Positions 36,425-49,373 are shown, counted from the first letter of the stretch. The stretch is 64,000 nt of DNA from Linnemannia schmuckeri (GCA_029449235.1 JANATG010000003.1:310001-374000), one strand, 5' to 3'. Notes: a model not told the origin generated them from the letters alone. A program made the numbers and translations.

Positions 36425-39400
36425 ATGGGTTACGCAGAGGCCTTCTTGGTAAAGAACACCCCCTCTCAAATCGCACCCTGTCCTCAACCCATTCAACGGA
36501 CTCGCAACACCGCAACCACTTTGCCAGTAGCGACCTCAAGCACCCCTGGCTAATATATCGTTCATCAACACCCGGATTCCCTGTTTTTTCTTCCTCTTCC
36601 TTCCTCGACACTTCGAACACCTCCTAGCCATTCTGGCCCCACAATGCCCTACACAACAGCCGATGCCCCTTTTATCACACCATACTCATGTCCGCGTCTT
36701 AGTTTCAACCACAACGACCGTCAGCAAGGCCTCAATTGACCACTCTCTTTCTCTCTCTATCTATCTATCTCTTCCTTTCATATCGTCATCGCTCAAATCG
36801 ATATAGACTGAGCGACCACAGGATGGTCTGGATGCAGTCCAATCACGCCTTAGAAAGGGCAGGTTGCTCCATGAACAACTTGCCAACTACTACAAAGAAC
36901 GGTAGGTTGACCCTGATAACTGGCATTTCCAATTCGCCCGAGACCTTTGTAAAGAAAAAGAGAATAGGTGTTTCATGTTTGTGATACCAGAAAGAAAAGA
37001 AAGAAAAAAAAAAAAAAAAAAAGGACATTATGAATTCAAGGACAAGAAACAACTGGAGATTTGAACAATGGATTGCAGGAGTAGGTTCCCTGAGCCAGGA
37101 TACAGCTCGACAGGCAGATGGAGCATGGGGCGTGTGTGCGTGTGTATGCGTGTTGTGGTCCAATTCCTTTTCTGCCGCTGCTTCTGTAACTCGAACTAAT
37201 CAACTATGGCTCTCGATATTTCTTTTCTCATGTTTTCATTGCAATTATGTTTGCTCGCGTTGCACAATGTATCTTAGTGCACACATCGAGGATATGTACG
37301 CCAAAAGCATCACCAAAGCATTCCAGAAACACTTTGTTACCGATCCTCAGGCACTTGGGTACGTTCGTCTGTCGTTTTCTGAAACTGGATTGATTAGTTT
37401 TGCGCATTGAAGGTGGTTATCAAATGTACCAGGAACTCGCCAATGACGACAATGCTTATGCCATCTTTTTTTCTTTGTTGATTGTCTCCTCTGATTGTTT
37501 TTTTTTCTTGACTCAGCACATTCACCGCTCCTTGGGAAAAGCTGAACGCCGAAACGGTAGAGCTCGCAACTCTCCATGGCCAATACTCTTTGAGGATTTC
37601 TAATGAGATTGAGCGGCCGATGAGAGACTTTGCCAAAAATCATCCCGAGTGGCAAAACATTGCCCTGGTAAGACTCTCTTTCTCCTGTCCCTGTCTCTCG
37701 ATGCTCATGCCCCGAGTTTGACTCGACTCGTTTAGATCCGTTCTCGCAGACAGATGCACGCACTATCTCGGTTCTGGGTTAGCGTCATGAGTCCCTCGCA
37801 TATATTCGGACTCGAGTGGGTTGGTCATTAACTTTAATTATTGGGATCTTTCTGGGCCCACATTTGAATGCAAATTTATTAGGCAGAGACAAACTGCAAT
37901 CGGATCGCAAAAGAGTTTGATGAGAAGCAGCTCAAAGTCACAAAGTACACCAAGGCTGTGGAGAAGGTCTCGGGAAAGAAGGCGGAGGTTGCAGGTAAAC
38001 GAACAGATACAAACAGCGCTCTCTCTCCCTGCTCGTGTGTTTTTCCCTCGTGTTCTTTCTCTCACATTTCTCTCCTGAACAACGGAAAATTCAGCCCATG
38101 TCAAACGCAAAGAGTTGTTCGCGCCATGAATTTCCCTCCTTGTTTTTTCTAAACAGAAAAAAAAAAACTATTTTCAAACACCATGGACTTTGTGCGATGG
38201 CTTCATTTTCTTTTATGTCTTGTGAGCACTTTCGTTGAGTTCTCTCTCGACAAAACGAAATGAGCATTCTACCCCTTGTTTACATATTTGGCATACGCTC
38301 ACTGCTCTAACCGCCTCTACTGTTTTCGCTCTGTTTCTGCCTTCTTGTTTTTGAACGAAAACAATTCTATTAGAACAAAAGTTGATGGATTATACGAAAC
38401 AACTCGAAAGCACGAGGACAGCGTGGCGACTAGAGGGCCCTGTCATCTTGCAGGTAAATGAACAGCCTTATTTCTCTTTTACAAGCCATGTGGACAAAAC
38501 AAGGCTGTGAACATTAACTAACGCGAACACGTTCCTCTTCTACTTAGAAATACCAAAACCTCGATCAGAGCCGCCTTGATCATATGAAGCAGATGCTGGC
38601 TCTTTTCGAAACCTTGCAAACAGAGACAGCACTTCAAATCGCAGAGGTAAATACGCCTGTCAGGATATGCGCATGGAACTTTGTCAAAAGCCATACCATT
38701 CGGATATTTTCGACTCACCAATGACTTTGTCCTTTTGCTGAGCTTAGTTATCAGGCCGTACTTCATCCTCTGCAGCGGAATTCGATTCTATCATGGATCT
38801 CGAACTCTTTGCATCCGAAATGTCAATCAATCTGAACGGTATGCATTGGCAAACAGGGTATTGCTGTTCAAGGATGTTCATAGGAGGGCTAAGCGACTCG
38901 CTTTTCATTGTATCCTCACTAGTCTTCTTGTTCTTTTACTTTAGCCCTCGAGCCACAAGATGGCGCATCCATTGTTTCAGGATTCTCTCATCCAAGCAAC
39001 GGCGACAGTATGTTTCTAATCATCGTGCTTGTTTCCTATGATATTCATCAGCGAAGACTGTAGACGCAGTGCACTAACAACCCCTGAAACACGTCTTTTT
39101 CTTTTTTTTTTTCCTTTTTTGCAACAGCAGTTGGAAGTCTGGACGGTCGGAAATCCAATGGAGCTCACAAGCGGGCCATGACAGGAAGCAGCCAGTTGAG
39201 CAATATCTCGTACTCGACAGAACGCTCAGCTGCGCAGTCAAAGACGGGAAGCATGGATCAGACGAGAACTGTTGAAACCTTGGACCATGCCCGCTCAGCA
39301 TCCAGTGTACTAGGAAGTGCGATTGACGTTGTAAGTGCATTTCAGGAGTGATACTATGTTTTGGTGGCATCTGCTGGAAGATTTTCAACAGCCAGAGCCT

Positions 39401-41242
39401 AATGACCCTCAACAATATCATTCAATAGCCAACAAACCACGTAGATGCGGAGGGATTTTCTATTCCTCCTCCTGACCATGGACCATGGTCTGACGCTGGC
39501 GGCGCAAGCAGCGTTTACGACGATGAGAGATCGGAGACTAGCAGGTATGCTTTCATTGCTTATTACTTGTTTTGTTTTGAACAGGTGCGTTGAGGACATT
39601 GAAGGCTAATGTTTTTCTTTTATGTATGTGGCTTGTTGATTTTAGCTTTTCGCAAGCACCCAAGATGCAGATGGAAATCAAGAAGGATACTGTACTGGAG
39701 AGCAATGATGAAGCACGCGCCGCATTGGAGAGGGTTTCATCGACCTTGAAGCAGTCGAAGACTGTCAGCCGACGTCACCCAGGAAGGAGAGAGTACGTGA
39801 ACGACAATCGACACTCACGGCCTGGCTGACTATGAGCACCGCAAGAACAAAATACTTACGCCATTTTTATTTTTGGTAATGCTATTTCTCATAGAGTCAG
39901 GAGCATGTATCAATCGGAAGACACTTCGTCAGCCCACAACTCGTACCATTCCTCGCCTCTCTCTACCGCTTTCACCCCCGATTCGTCTCGTGAGGCGTTG
40001 GCTACCCCACCGGCCATGAACTCTCCAGGGTCGAGGGCATTCTTCAGCACATCGGCCTCACACTTGCAGACTTCAACTCTTACGCCTGGAATGACCCGCG
40101 CCAGCACATTGGGATTACCTTCTTTGTCGAGCCCTGTCCAACCACAGCTCAGCCATTCTCTGCCGCCCACACCAGCCTTGATTGTTGCTAATGGTTCTGG
40201 GTCCTCATCAGGATTGCCACCTGTTGCGGTTTTGGGAACCGGCCAGTCCCTTGCCACCGAGCCCGAGTCGATTGGCACAAGTATCAATGGACCATCTGTT
40301 CCTACTTCGCCCATCAGCCCTACCCACTCGGGTACATTGCTGGGTGCAGAACAACCGCAAAAATGGGTCGCGGCTGTGATTGAGAAGATACATGTACATG
40401 TGCAGTCTGGTGAAGTGAGCAAGATGATGGTGACAGGAGAGGTCATCCTGAACCTGGAGGGTACCGAGGTGGATCCAGAAGGAACAGTCAAGAAGGCCCT
40501 CCTACGACTGGATCAGCTGCAGAGCCTTGACAAGCATGTCCCCAACCCTGCCTATCTGTCCCCCAAGGAGGGAGTCGAAGGAGCCTATTGGGTTAATCTT
40601 GAGGCACTTTCACAAGCAATGCAGCAGAACGGCGTCGGTCAGGGACATGGCGTGGTTGTGCTCAAATATCAGGTCAAAACGACGGAAGAGGATACCAGGC
40701 AGAAGATGGTCCCGTTGATGATTCAGCCAGCCTGGAAGTGTGAGGCTCATCAGACGTCGCTCCTGATCAACTACAAGGCCAATGCCCTGTGCAAGCTGTC
40801 TCAGACGCAGCAGGAGGGTAATCATGTCCATTTGAGCGAGATGTCATTCCTGGTGCCTGTCTCAGGCGATGTGACGAATGTGCAGTCGAGGCCGACAGGA
40901 GTGTGGAACAGCGAGTCGAATAAGATGTTTTGGGATGTGGACAATGTGACGATGAGCAGCACCGCACCCGAGCCACATAAACTGTTGGCTCGGTTTGAGA
41001 TGAACCCTGCAGGAGGAGCAAGTCAGCCGAGTGCGGCGGCGGTCAAGTTTAGAGTGCAGGGTCAGTTGTTGTCAGATCTTGTAGTATCGCTGGAGAAGGA
41101 GAAGGAGAAGACGGTTGTAGAAGGAGAAGTGGAGGAAGGAGGAGGAGAAGAGTCGGTGGAGGCAGTGAGGGGAGAGGAGCGTGTTGCTTTTGGATCAGTC
41201 AGACTGCAGGTTCAGTCGGGTCGGTACCTTGCGACAGCATAG
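36425..41242 (+). CDS. Muniscin endocytic adaptor FCHO/Syp1 (F-BAR plus mu-homology domain)
   Basis: This early clathrin-endocytosis adaptor bends or senses plasma membrane with an F-BAR dimer and binds cargo or Eps15-like partners through a mu-homology domain. The 13 exons are 36425-36448, 36822-36901, 37278-37358, 37517-37667, 37883-37994, 38374-38453, 38548-38646, 38748-38838, 38945-39007, 39128-39330, 39429-39544, 39646-39792 and 39895-41242. They give 864 aa with all phases consistent. The first coding exon is only 24 nt (MGYAEAFL). F-BAR hallmarks follow: RLRKGRLLHEQLANYYKERA, HIEDMYAKSI, and coiled-coil segments ending LDHMKQMLALFETLQTE. A Ser/Pro-rich linker occupies about 270-565, and the mu-homology domain runs from WVAAVIEKIHVHV (about 573) to the end. 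The extreme C-terminus has an acidic Glu-rich loop. Exon 10 has a tandem NAGNAG acceptor. Confidence 0.93.
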
Positions 41243-41772
41243 CGACAACGATGTCTTACATACCATCTAGGAAGCCTTTCTTAGTCTAAAAGAACCACAC
41301 CAGCATATTTAATTTTATTTGTGTTTCGTGGTGCATGGTGATGTTTCCTAGCAACAATTCGTAGGCGTTGGCGACTTTTCATTCGGTGCAATTCACAGTC
41401 ACATTTCTCTATTCGATCATTTTTGCGCAAGTGAGCTGAGCAAACGAAGAGACCCTTTTTTGTTCGGCTGTCAAAGGCAAGAGATAACGCTGCGATGGAT
41501 GACCTCCTCTTCACTTCTTCTTTCTTCTTCCCTCACACGAGGAAGCCACCCGGGATCCCCTTCTTTATTCTCTTCATCACCCTTCATAGCTTCTTGAACT
41601 CCCCTCGCCCGGTTGCACGTCACTACTTCACTTCTCTCATACTCTCCATCATCACCACATTCGGCTGCAACTTCATCCTTCCTACTTGGCACGCACCTAC
41701 ACTCTCTCGCCAGCATAATACGACGCCAGAAAACGACCCCTATATATCACTCACAAAGCAAAGTGGACAACC

Positions 41773-44700
41773 ATGGCCCGTCTAGCAGTCTATGGCGCCA
41801 TCAGCACCATCCTCGCAGGAGGTGTCATCGCAAGCGCGTTTGCTCAGCGGAGCAACTTTTACTCCGCCTGCATCTACCTATACAAGTCTAACGCCTGCAT
41901 GATGGTAATATACAACAACAACAACGACACACTCGCACCCACACCCACACACGCACGCACGTACACACATTCTCTTCCAAACACCTTTTCGACTTTGTGT
42001 GAACTAACAAAACTCGGGACTCGGGACTTGGAAAATACAATCTGTTTTATTCATCACAACTGGCACCACTGGAGTTCAGAGAGTTGCTGTGAGGCCACCC
42101 CAAGAAAACGACTATGACACGCAATAACAAGACGGGCAATAACAAGGATAAACATTTGCACGATATCAGAAACCATCTGGACCCGGCCGTACCCCTACTA
42201 TGATGACGAGCAAAGATATAAGAGAGGAAGAGGGAAAATTGTGACAATGGGCTGTAGGTCGATACTTGGCATTTTCCAACTATCCGTTCGCCAGGCGCTA
42301 ACAATCCAGCATCACCCACATTGCTGATGTTCATTTCACCCTTTTTTGACTGTAGATCATCCTGAACCTCGGTCTGTTCTTGACAATTATCGCTGGCCAG
42401 TTGGTATTAATGATTTTCTTTGGCAAACTCAGGGCACTGGAGGTGGAGGTTAGTGATACAACCATAACCGTCGCTCAGTTTTGATTTTGTTGTTGATATT
42501 GGTTTTTTGCCTGCTTGGGAATGTTGGGGAATTGATCTGTTTGCTCACCCTCCCCACATGTATCAATGTGCGTATGTGCGTTTGTTTGTTCGTTGGTTAA
42601 ACATAGCACCTTTATGAGCGGGCATGGTATGCGGTCACAGAGACGTGTTTGGCAATGACAATATTCAAGGATGAGTTTGATACCCGGTTCGTCGTCATGT
42701 TCACATTACTACTCTTCCTCAAGGTCTTCCACTGGCTCTGTCAGGATCGTGTTGATTCCGTAAGTTGTTGCAGCCTCTTCCCTTGTTGTTATTTTCGCAC
42801 TAATTGGACAGCATGTGGGTAATTTGTGGAAGAAAAGGAGAAAAGATCAACTGAACACCCTCCCATGCACTTTTACAATGGTATGCTCATAGATGGAACA
42901 ATCGCCCGAGATCCCATTATCTTTTCATGTCAGGATGGTGACCATCATGACCATTCTTGTGAGCCTTGACATCCTTTTGGTCCTCCATGCCATTGATCTT
43001 GTTACTGTCAGGGGCCCCAACATGATGATTATGTTTGGCTTTGAGGTGAGTTTCTTGATATCGTTGTATCTTGAGTGGCTTTAGTGTATACAAATGATAT
43101 CATGAACCTAACAATCGTGGTTATTTTTGTAACCTGCAATGTAAATAGTATACGTTGTTGGCAACGAGTTTGATGGCATCATTTGGAAAGTATGTCTTGC
43201 ACACAATCGACATGAGACGCGAGGATCCATGGGAGAACAAGTCAATGCTTTTGTTTTATCTGGACCTTGTTGCCGACTTTATCAAGCTGGTCACCTACCT
43301 CATGTTCTTCATGGTGATTCTTGTCAGCTACGGACTTCCTCTGCACATCATCCGCGACGTTTACATGACCATGCGCTCCTTCCTTCAAAAGTGCAAGGAT
43401 TTGATCCAGTACCGCAAGGCGACCAGGAACATGAACGAACGCTACCCCGATGCCTCACGCGCAGAACTGGCGGCTCTCAGTGACCCCATTTGCATCATTT
43501 GCCGCGAGGAAATGGTCGGTCAGCATGGACACACTCTTGCAGGAGCTGGAGACGGTGCACAGGCAGCAGCGGTAGGCTCAGGCGCACGTCCCGCAGGATC
43601 CAATACAAATGTTCCCAAGAAACTGCCATGTGGGCATATTTTCCACTTTCATTGTCTCAAGAGTTGGCTGGAACGTCAGCAGAGCTGTCCTACCTGGTAA
43701 GGGTCATTGTATGACCGTTCTCTCTCTTTGTAGCTTGTATTGAAAATCGCATTTCTAACATTGACATATTACTGGTTTGTAATTTAGCCGACGCCTTGTT
43801 CTGGATCCACCTACACCCGCCTCAACGCCCATCCCTGCAGCCCCTGGAGATCAAGCAATTGGCAATGCGGCACCAGGACCAGCAGGAGCAGCGGCACCAG
43901 CACCAGCTCCTGGCCAGGCACTAGGAGGAGTTCCTGGATTCGGTCATTTTGGAAACAATGCTCAACCAGCACCAGCCCATCCTCCTCATCAGGGCGTGGG
44001 ATATCCTTTGTTTGCCCCTCAAGGACACTACCCCTTGGGTGGATGGCATCCTCAGGCTGTAGGAGGCGCTTTCCCTGGAGCTATCCCACCGGAAGGAGGT
44101 CAAGCCCCAGCTACCACGGCTGCAGGAACTGGAACAGGAACAGGAAATGGAGCTGGCACTGGCACGCCTGGAGCGACGCCCATGACTCAACCAGGCTTTA
44201 TTCCTAGCTACACGATCCCTAATGTCGCCCACCCAATCCCTGGATTCATCCCTTTGTTTCCCGTCGGACATGCAACAACTCCTACTTCAGGATTACAAGC
44301 ACAGGGAGGATTGGAGGCGGCTGGTACGCCTACACCTTTCCACGGAAGGGCTACAGCGGACCAAATTCCGTTGACTTCACTAGATGCCCTTTCAGAGGAC
44401 CAGCTCAAGTACTTGGAGGAGAACACGCGACGTGGTCTTCAGGAGCGACTTCGGGTTCTTCAGGCGGTGGAGTCTCAGATTGCTGAATCTGTCAGTGTTC
44501 TGAACCGCGTTTTAGGCGCACTACCGCCCGTGGGTACGCCCTTCCGGAGCGAGACGGCTGATACACCAAGCCCTACGATGCCAACGACCTCGAACTCCTC
44601 CTCGACACCTTCAGCAGGACCGAATGGGACGGCGAGGAACTGGGTCTTTGGATCGGTTGTCGGGCCTGTGTTAAATACCAACTCGCCAGTCGGCTTGCAG

Positions 44701-45165
44701 CCTTTGCCCCGCGGCATAGCTAACGGTACTGGTCCTATGAACCATATGAATGGCGCTGTCAATGGCAGCTCCACCGTAGATGCGAGCGTGCCATCTGCAA
44801 CTGAGGCAAAGATGACGACAGCCATTCAACCTGAGATAGTCCCTCCTCCTACTTCGGCATCTCCGTCGCCGATTCCTTCATCGTTAGCAACAGTCACATT
44901 GAACGGTGGTCATGATGAGGGTGAGACTACAGAGGACATGACAACAACGACAACAGCTACGACAACGACAGAAAATAGCAAAGGCAAAGGAAGGAAATCT
45001 GATGCGGAACTGGAACAGGATCTGGTAGCAGAGAGTCAACAGTTTAACCGTGAGCAGGAAGCGGTTGATGTTGAAATACCGACGGACGGCGATGATGATA
45101 AGGACTCCAAGTTTTCGCCTCAGGAGATGGTGAAGAGACGGTGGGCACAATCATCGTCGGAGTAA
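41773..45165 (+). CDS. HRD1: HRD1/synoviolin-type ER membrane RING E3 ubiquitin ligase
   Basis: This is the core ubiquitin ligase of ER-associated degradation. It forms the retrotranslocation channel and ubiquitinates misfolded ER proteins. The six exons are 41773-41904, 42356-42448, 42607-42759, 42893-43045, 43149-43696 and 43788-45165 (818 aa, all in frame). The N-terminal multi-helix domain matches family order: HLYERAWYAVTETCLAMTIF, LLFLKVFHWL, MFGFEYTLL and DPWENKSMLLFYLDL. The RING-H2 domain reads CIICREEM, LPCGHIFHFHC and SCPTC, with zinc ligands at about 292, 295, 338, 340, 343, 346, 357 and 360. The loop between the second and third ligands is unusually long (about 42 residues, Gly/Ala-rich). 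The C-terminal half is Pro/Gly/Ala-rich and disordered, followed by a helix (DQLKYLEENTRRGLQERL) and an acidic end. A TATATAT at 41741-41747 is close to the ATG. Confidence 0.95.
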
Positions 45166-45541
45166 AAAATAAACTCTTTTGCTTTTTGCCAACATATTCC
45201 CTCTATTTGTCGCAACGAGAAGAACGCGGTCACATGGTCTTGTCAAGCGCGAGGCCCATAGCACGCATCTTTTCAATCTTACCCACTCGCTCAGGCACAT
45301 CAGCACTTTAGCAGAAATCATTCTTCAAGTCAATTGGTACAGCAGCAAACGGTCCCATTGTAACTAAAACGCATAGCACTTTGAGCGGCATTGGCCATTT
45401 GTGAAAAAGGAAAAGTATGTCTGACAATGGATGGAACGGGACTTGAATATGGGGTGAATTGAAGTAAAGAAGCACGCAGCGATTCATACACTTTTTTGTT
45501 GGCCAATTTTTTTTTTGTGAAACACCAAACTAGTCTCTGTA
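45166..45541. other. Spacer between HRD1 and the nuclease-like pseudogene
   Basis: This 376-bp stretch is AT-rich. It presumably holds the HRD1 3' end and the old promoter of the next gene. No motif was identified. Confidence 0.4.
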
Positions 45542-48193
45542 ATGGATTTGCCCACCTACTCTAGAAAATCGCAATGCCTTCCAGAAGACTTTTCCGCGCG
45601 GAAGTACTTCATATCGACGGCGATATCTTTATGGACGCTCGAAGGATATCTGTTGTCCAGTGTTCAAGTCGGACCGTCAGACTTCTTGGACGATCTCAAA
45701 AAGTTACCTCGAGCAATGCGACTCTCAAAGGAAATCCGCGTGTTTGCACAAGAGCTACTTGCGTACTATACCGGAGAGTATGGACAGGAAAACATTACTC
45801 TTGCAAAGAACAAGGCGAGTGTTGCCGCGAAACGCGTCACGCTGAGTTCGAATGAGCATCTGCTTGTACAAGAGTAACTGGATTCCATGCTGAACGATGA
45901 GCTTGTGGCTCTTTGACACATGGTTGTTTGATCGTTCATATTTGGTGCGTCTGTGAACGATTACCTCACACGATTAAATCTTTTTTTTTCTTTTTTTACT
46001 GTATCAAGCTCAACCTGGTTTCTTCAGGAGGAGCGTCGCCAGATCCAGATGTTTCCCTTGCAACAAAAGACGCGGAGAAAAAAGATTGTCAGTCAGGAAG
46101 GTTCAGGGACTTGGAACCCGCTCATTCATTATTACCCAAAGACGTTTATCATGATAAATATGTGGAGTCAATGGAAAGACAAAAACAATTACCCAAAAGC
46201 ATTCTTTTTGATTAATACCGCATTGTGAGACTGTCCTATGGTCTAGAACAAAGTCGTCCTTCTACCTCTTCCACCCTATCAACCGCCGTTGAACAGGTAA
46301 AGATGAGCACACTAGGTAGACATCAAGTGATGGCAATGTTATCTGTGTACCGTTTCCAACTATGGCCAGTAATAACAACCACGCTTTTTTGTATCTTGAA
46401 TCGTTTTAGCCCACGCTTGACTATATTGTGCCCACCTCATTCGAAGAACCTGACCTTATCCAAGACTTTTTCTCCGATTTCCTTACACATCTTGGAACAA
46501 CTACCTGGCCTTTTCTATGCACATCCTGAACGGGAACTTTCGAGTCAGTTGCCGAAATGCCTTCAGCGACTATACCAGCAGTCTTCACCGCATCAACTCC
46601 AACACATCGGTCGACAAAGAGCTCCGAAAGCATGCATTGAGACTTTGTCAAACTCGAGAGTCAGTCTTCCGGACCGCCTTTTTTCAGGCGGAGACACAGA
46701 TTGTCGAGACAGAGTTGGATCGTAAGCGACCGCTGGATCCGGGAGATGATGAAGAGCATGGTGGGCGAGCCTCGATTTCTTGGATACAGTTGCATGGGGA
46801 CCTTATCTCATCGGACTCCTTTCATGATAATGACCTTTATTATTCGGAGGCGCGGGCGTTGTCACCAGATTCTGTGCTCACGGTTGATATCCCTGGACCG
46901 AACTCCGTTGATTATCTTGTTGGTCCTGGGACCATATCCAGTAGTCTCTCCTTGATGGATACCTCGGGCCAGATGGTAATTGACGGTGTCAACATTACTC
47001 AGACATTGATGGACATCAGGAAGAAGGCCATGCTGGCAGGTATCACAGAAGAAAACGCATGGTAAGTTCCAATTGACCTTAGAACGTACAAAAACATGCC
47101 CAAAAAAAAGTCATTAGAAGAATCGTACTAAAATTAACACCTTTTTGTTCATGGTGCACGTTAGTTTGGCCAGTTTCATTGTCACGCGAGATCTGCTCAA
47201 CTCCACGTTCGAGCCAAAAGACTTGGATGCCGTCTTCCCGGTCGCACCACCCACGTACCTCGAAGAGACAGAGGTAGCGATGGGTACGATGCTTTCCAGC
47301 ATGGCGGGAATAATGCCCTTTGAAGAGTTATCACAGGTCGACCTCCGCCACAATACCTGTTCGACACAATCTATCGTCACAAGGGCCATTAACAACTACT
47401 TTGCTGAGGCGGGTCTGTGGAATAGTATCAGCTGGACCGGATCAGGACATGAACACCATAACGAGGACACATTTACGGATAATGTCCTGAAACCATTGCT
47501 TTCAGCTGCGTTTGGAGATCTTGCGGGGTGCTCGTTTCGATGGTAAGCATCAATCGGCATTTATGTTCATCCTCTTGATTACTATCTATGTTCACTTTTC
47601 TCACAGTGCTGTACATTGTTTCCTATGATAGGCTTCTTGACCGCCTAGCCGTAAGCTCTAAAAACCTGACTATCAAGTGACATACAAGTCCTCCGCGCTC
47701 GTCTTGGCCGAAATCAAAACCCACTCCGCATCAACCGCCGATGCGAATGCGGACTTGGCAAAGCTCTTTAACAGGGTAAAACGATCGGTTGATGAGCTCT
47801 ACGCCTCTGGATTCCACTGGCCCGTCATTCTGATCCAGGCCAGAGGCGTCACCATTGACGTGTACGAGTTTGCGATTGTTGGCGAGGCTATACATCATCC
47901 AAAACCTTTGGGAAGCTTCAAGGCACCTGCGACACATCTGGATATTGGGCTCTTGTTGGGACTGACACCGTTGCTTGCTGCCCGAGTAGGTGCAATATCT
48001 GATATTTTTTCGAGTCTTTTTTTGTCTTAATTGTTCTGCGAAATGCCGAGTCATTGATCCGTTTCTTCTTTTTTTTAAATAGACAATTGTACAAGCTTCA
48101 TTCAAAGCCATCAAGTTTGGCAGGACAGCCGATCTTCCAAAGCATTGGATACGAGGAACTTTTGATGTTCGCGGCATCTCTGTCCTCAAATGA
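45542..48193 (+). pseudogene. Decayed multi-exon gene ending in a PD-(D/E)XK-like nuclease domain
   Basis: I do not recognise the full-length family. Coding stretches follow one another on the plus strand with plausible introns (46345-46409; after 47063; 47543-47630; 47990-48082) but with several breaks. In-frame TAA codons lie at 45875-45877 and 46213-46215, each followed by more coding-like sequence in the same frame. Apparent one-base losses lie near 46500 and near 47660. After the second frameshift comes a PD-(D/E)XK-type core: an acidic helix (HNEDTFTDNVLKPLL) before the break, then KPDYQVTYK and LVLAEIKTHS with the E-x-K pair. The C-terminus runs to TGA 48191. Nuclease activity is inferred from this motif only. 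The breaks could also be assembly errors, since both frameshifts touch short A runs. The 45878-46020 segment is unresolved. Confidence 0.6.
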
Positions 48194-49162
48194 TTTAACC
48201 CGATTCTGGCACGATTTTTCTCAGACAACAGTGTATATATTCAAAAGGCAAAGAAAGATGCAACAAAATAAGAACAACACAAGAATCTAATGTTTAACAG
48301 CATCAATCACGGTACTTCTCGTCAGAGAAAAGTCGACAAAGCCAAGAAGAGTGACACCGAGTTGAAGGCGGTGGTGATGGAATCGTCCGCGCCATGCTTT
48401 ATGAAAGTTTTGTTTGCCCAGACCCGACCGAGGTGCGAGACAATACTAATAACCTCTCTGTCAATCGACCCTACCGCTACTGCTGAAGAATACAAAGACA
48501 CTGCCAACAATGACTCCTCTTTGGCTGCCACAGGAGAGGCTACAGGATGACAATAGTGATAAGTCCGCCTGCCTTACCTGTGACCTTTTGTCCAGACCCA
48601 ACCGGACCAAGACTTCTCTCGCTTAAAGGGTTCCAGACTTGAAGCCGTCCGATAAAGAAGACATAAACAGTTCCTTGGCCCACTGCCATGCGTCAGTTGG
48701 GGCGGTGGTCGTTTCGGTCGGATTTGAATCATCTGCTCTCAGGCTGCTATGCATTTAGGATGATGATGATACAGCTGCGAAGACTACAAAGTCCATATTG
48801 TCGAGTATCACCATCCTCCTCTTCTCGCGGTTCATAATGCTGATTTGTATAATCGTCGCTGCCAAAGCTGTCGTCACTTTTATTCACATCCTTGAAATCC
48901 TCCTGAACGCTGGTAGCGAAAATGATGGTTGCAAGGACAGCGGATCTCTATGTCGAATAAACCAAAAAGAAATGGTTAGAAAAAGAGCAGCACACTTTTT
49001 CAGCTCGTTTGCGTGATTTCATTAACTACTCTCCACTTTACGTACACATATTACGACAACAAATCCAATGGAACAAGTATTCTTGAAAGTAGAAAAGTAG
49101 GAAATGAACAGACAGATAAAAAAAAGGGTTGGCAAATGTTCAGTTGACTTAACTTGGATACA

Positions 49163-49290
49163 CCTGCAGTACACCCGGTGCACCCGGATGGACATCTCTT
49201 CCTGCAGTACACCCAGGAGAGTATGAGGATAGGAAAGACTACCTATCGCTTTTTCAATACCTGCAGTACACTTGGAGTTGAAAAAGCGAT
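49163..49290. repeat. Three CCTGCAGTACAC copies with a 13-bp inverted repeat around the third
   Basis: CCTGCAGTACAC occurs at 49163-49174, 49201-49212 and 49260-49271. The third copy lies in the 20-nt loop of a perfect 13-bp inverted repeat (ATCGCTTTTTCAA at 49245-49257, complement at 49278-49290). Function is unknown. Confidence 0.7.
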
Positions 49291-49373
49291 GGAGCATGAT
49301 CCATGACACCCCCACAAAGTCCATCCAGTTCTTGATGAAGAACAAAGAACAGTACTTGTAGATTCATGGTGAA

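Noticed and set aside
41741..41747. TATATAT as the HRD1 TATA box
   Set aside because: It is only 26 bp before the ATG, so transcription would start at or inside the coding region. It is more likely a chance AT stretch in the leader.
47650..47680. A 27-nt intron (GTAAGC...CAAG) that would bypass the second frameshift in the nuclease-like gene
   Set aside because: It is far shorter than the other introns here and would remove the conserved PD residues, so a one-base loss in an A run is more likely.
48290..48550. 86-aa ORF after the nuclease-like pseudogene
   Set aside because: It might be debris of the pseudogene C-terminus, but it cannot be joined in frame and has no motif.
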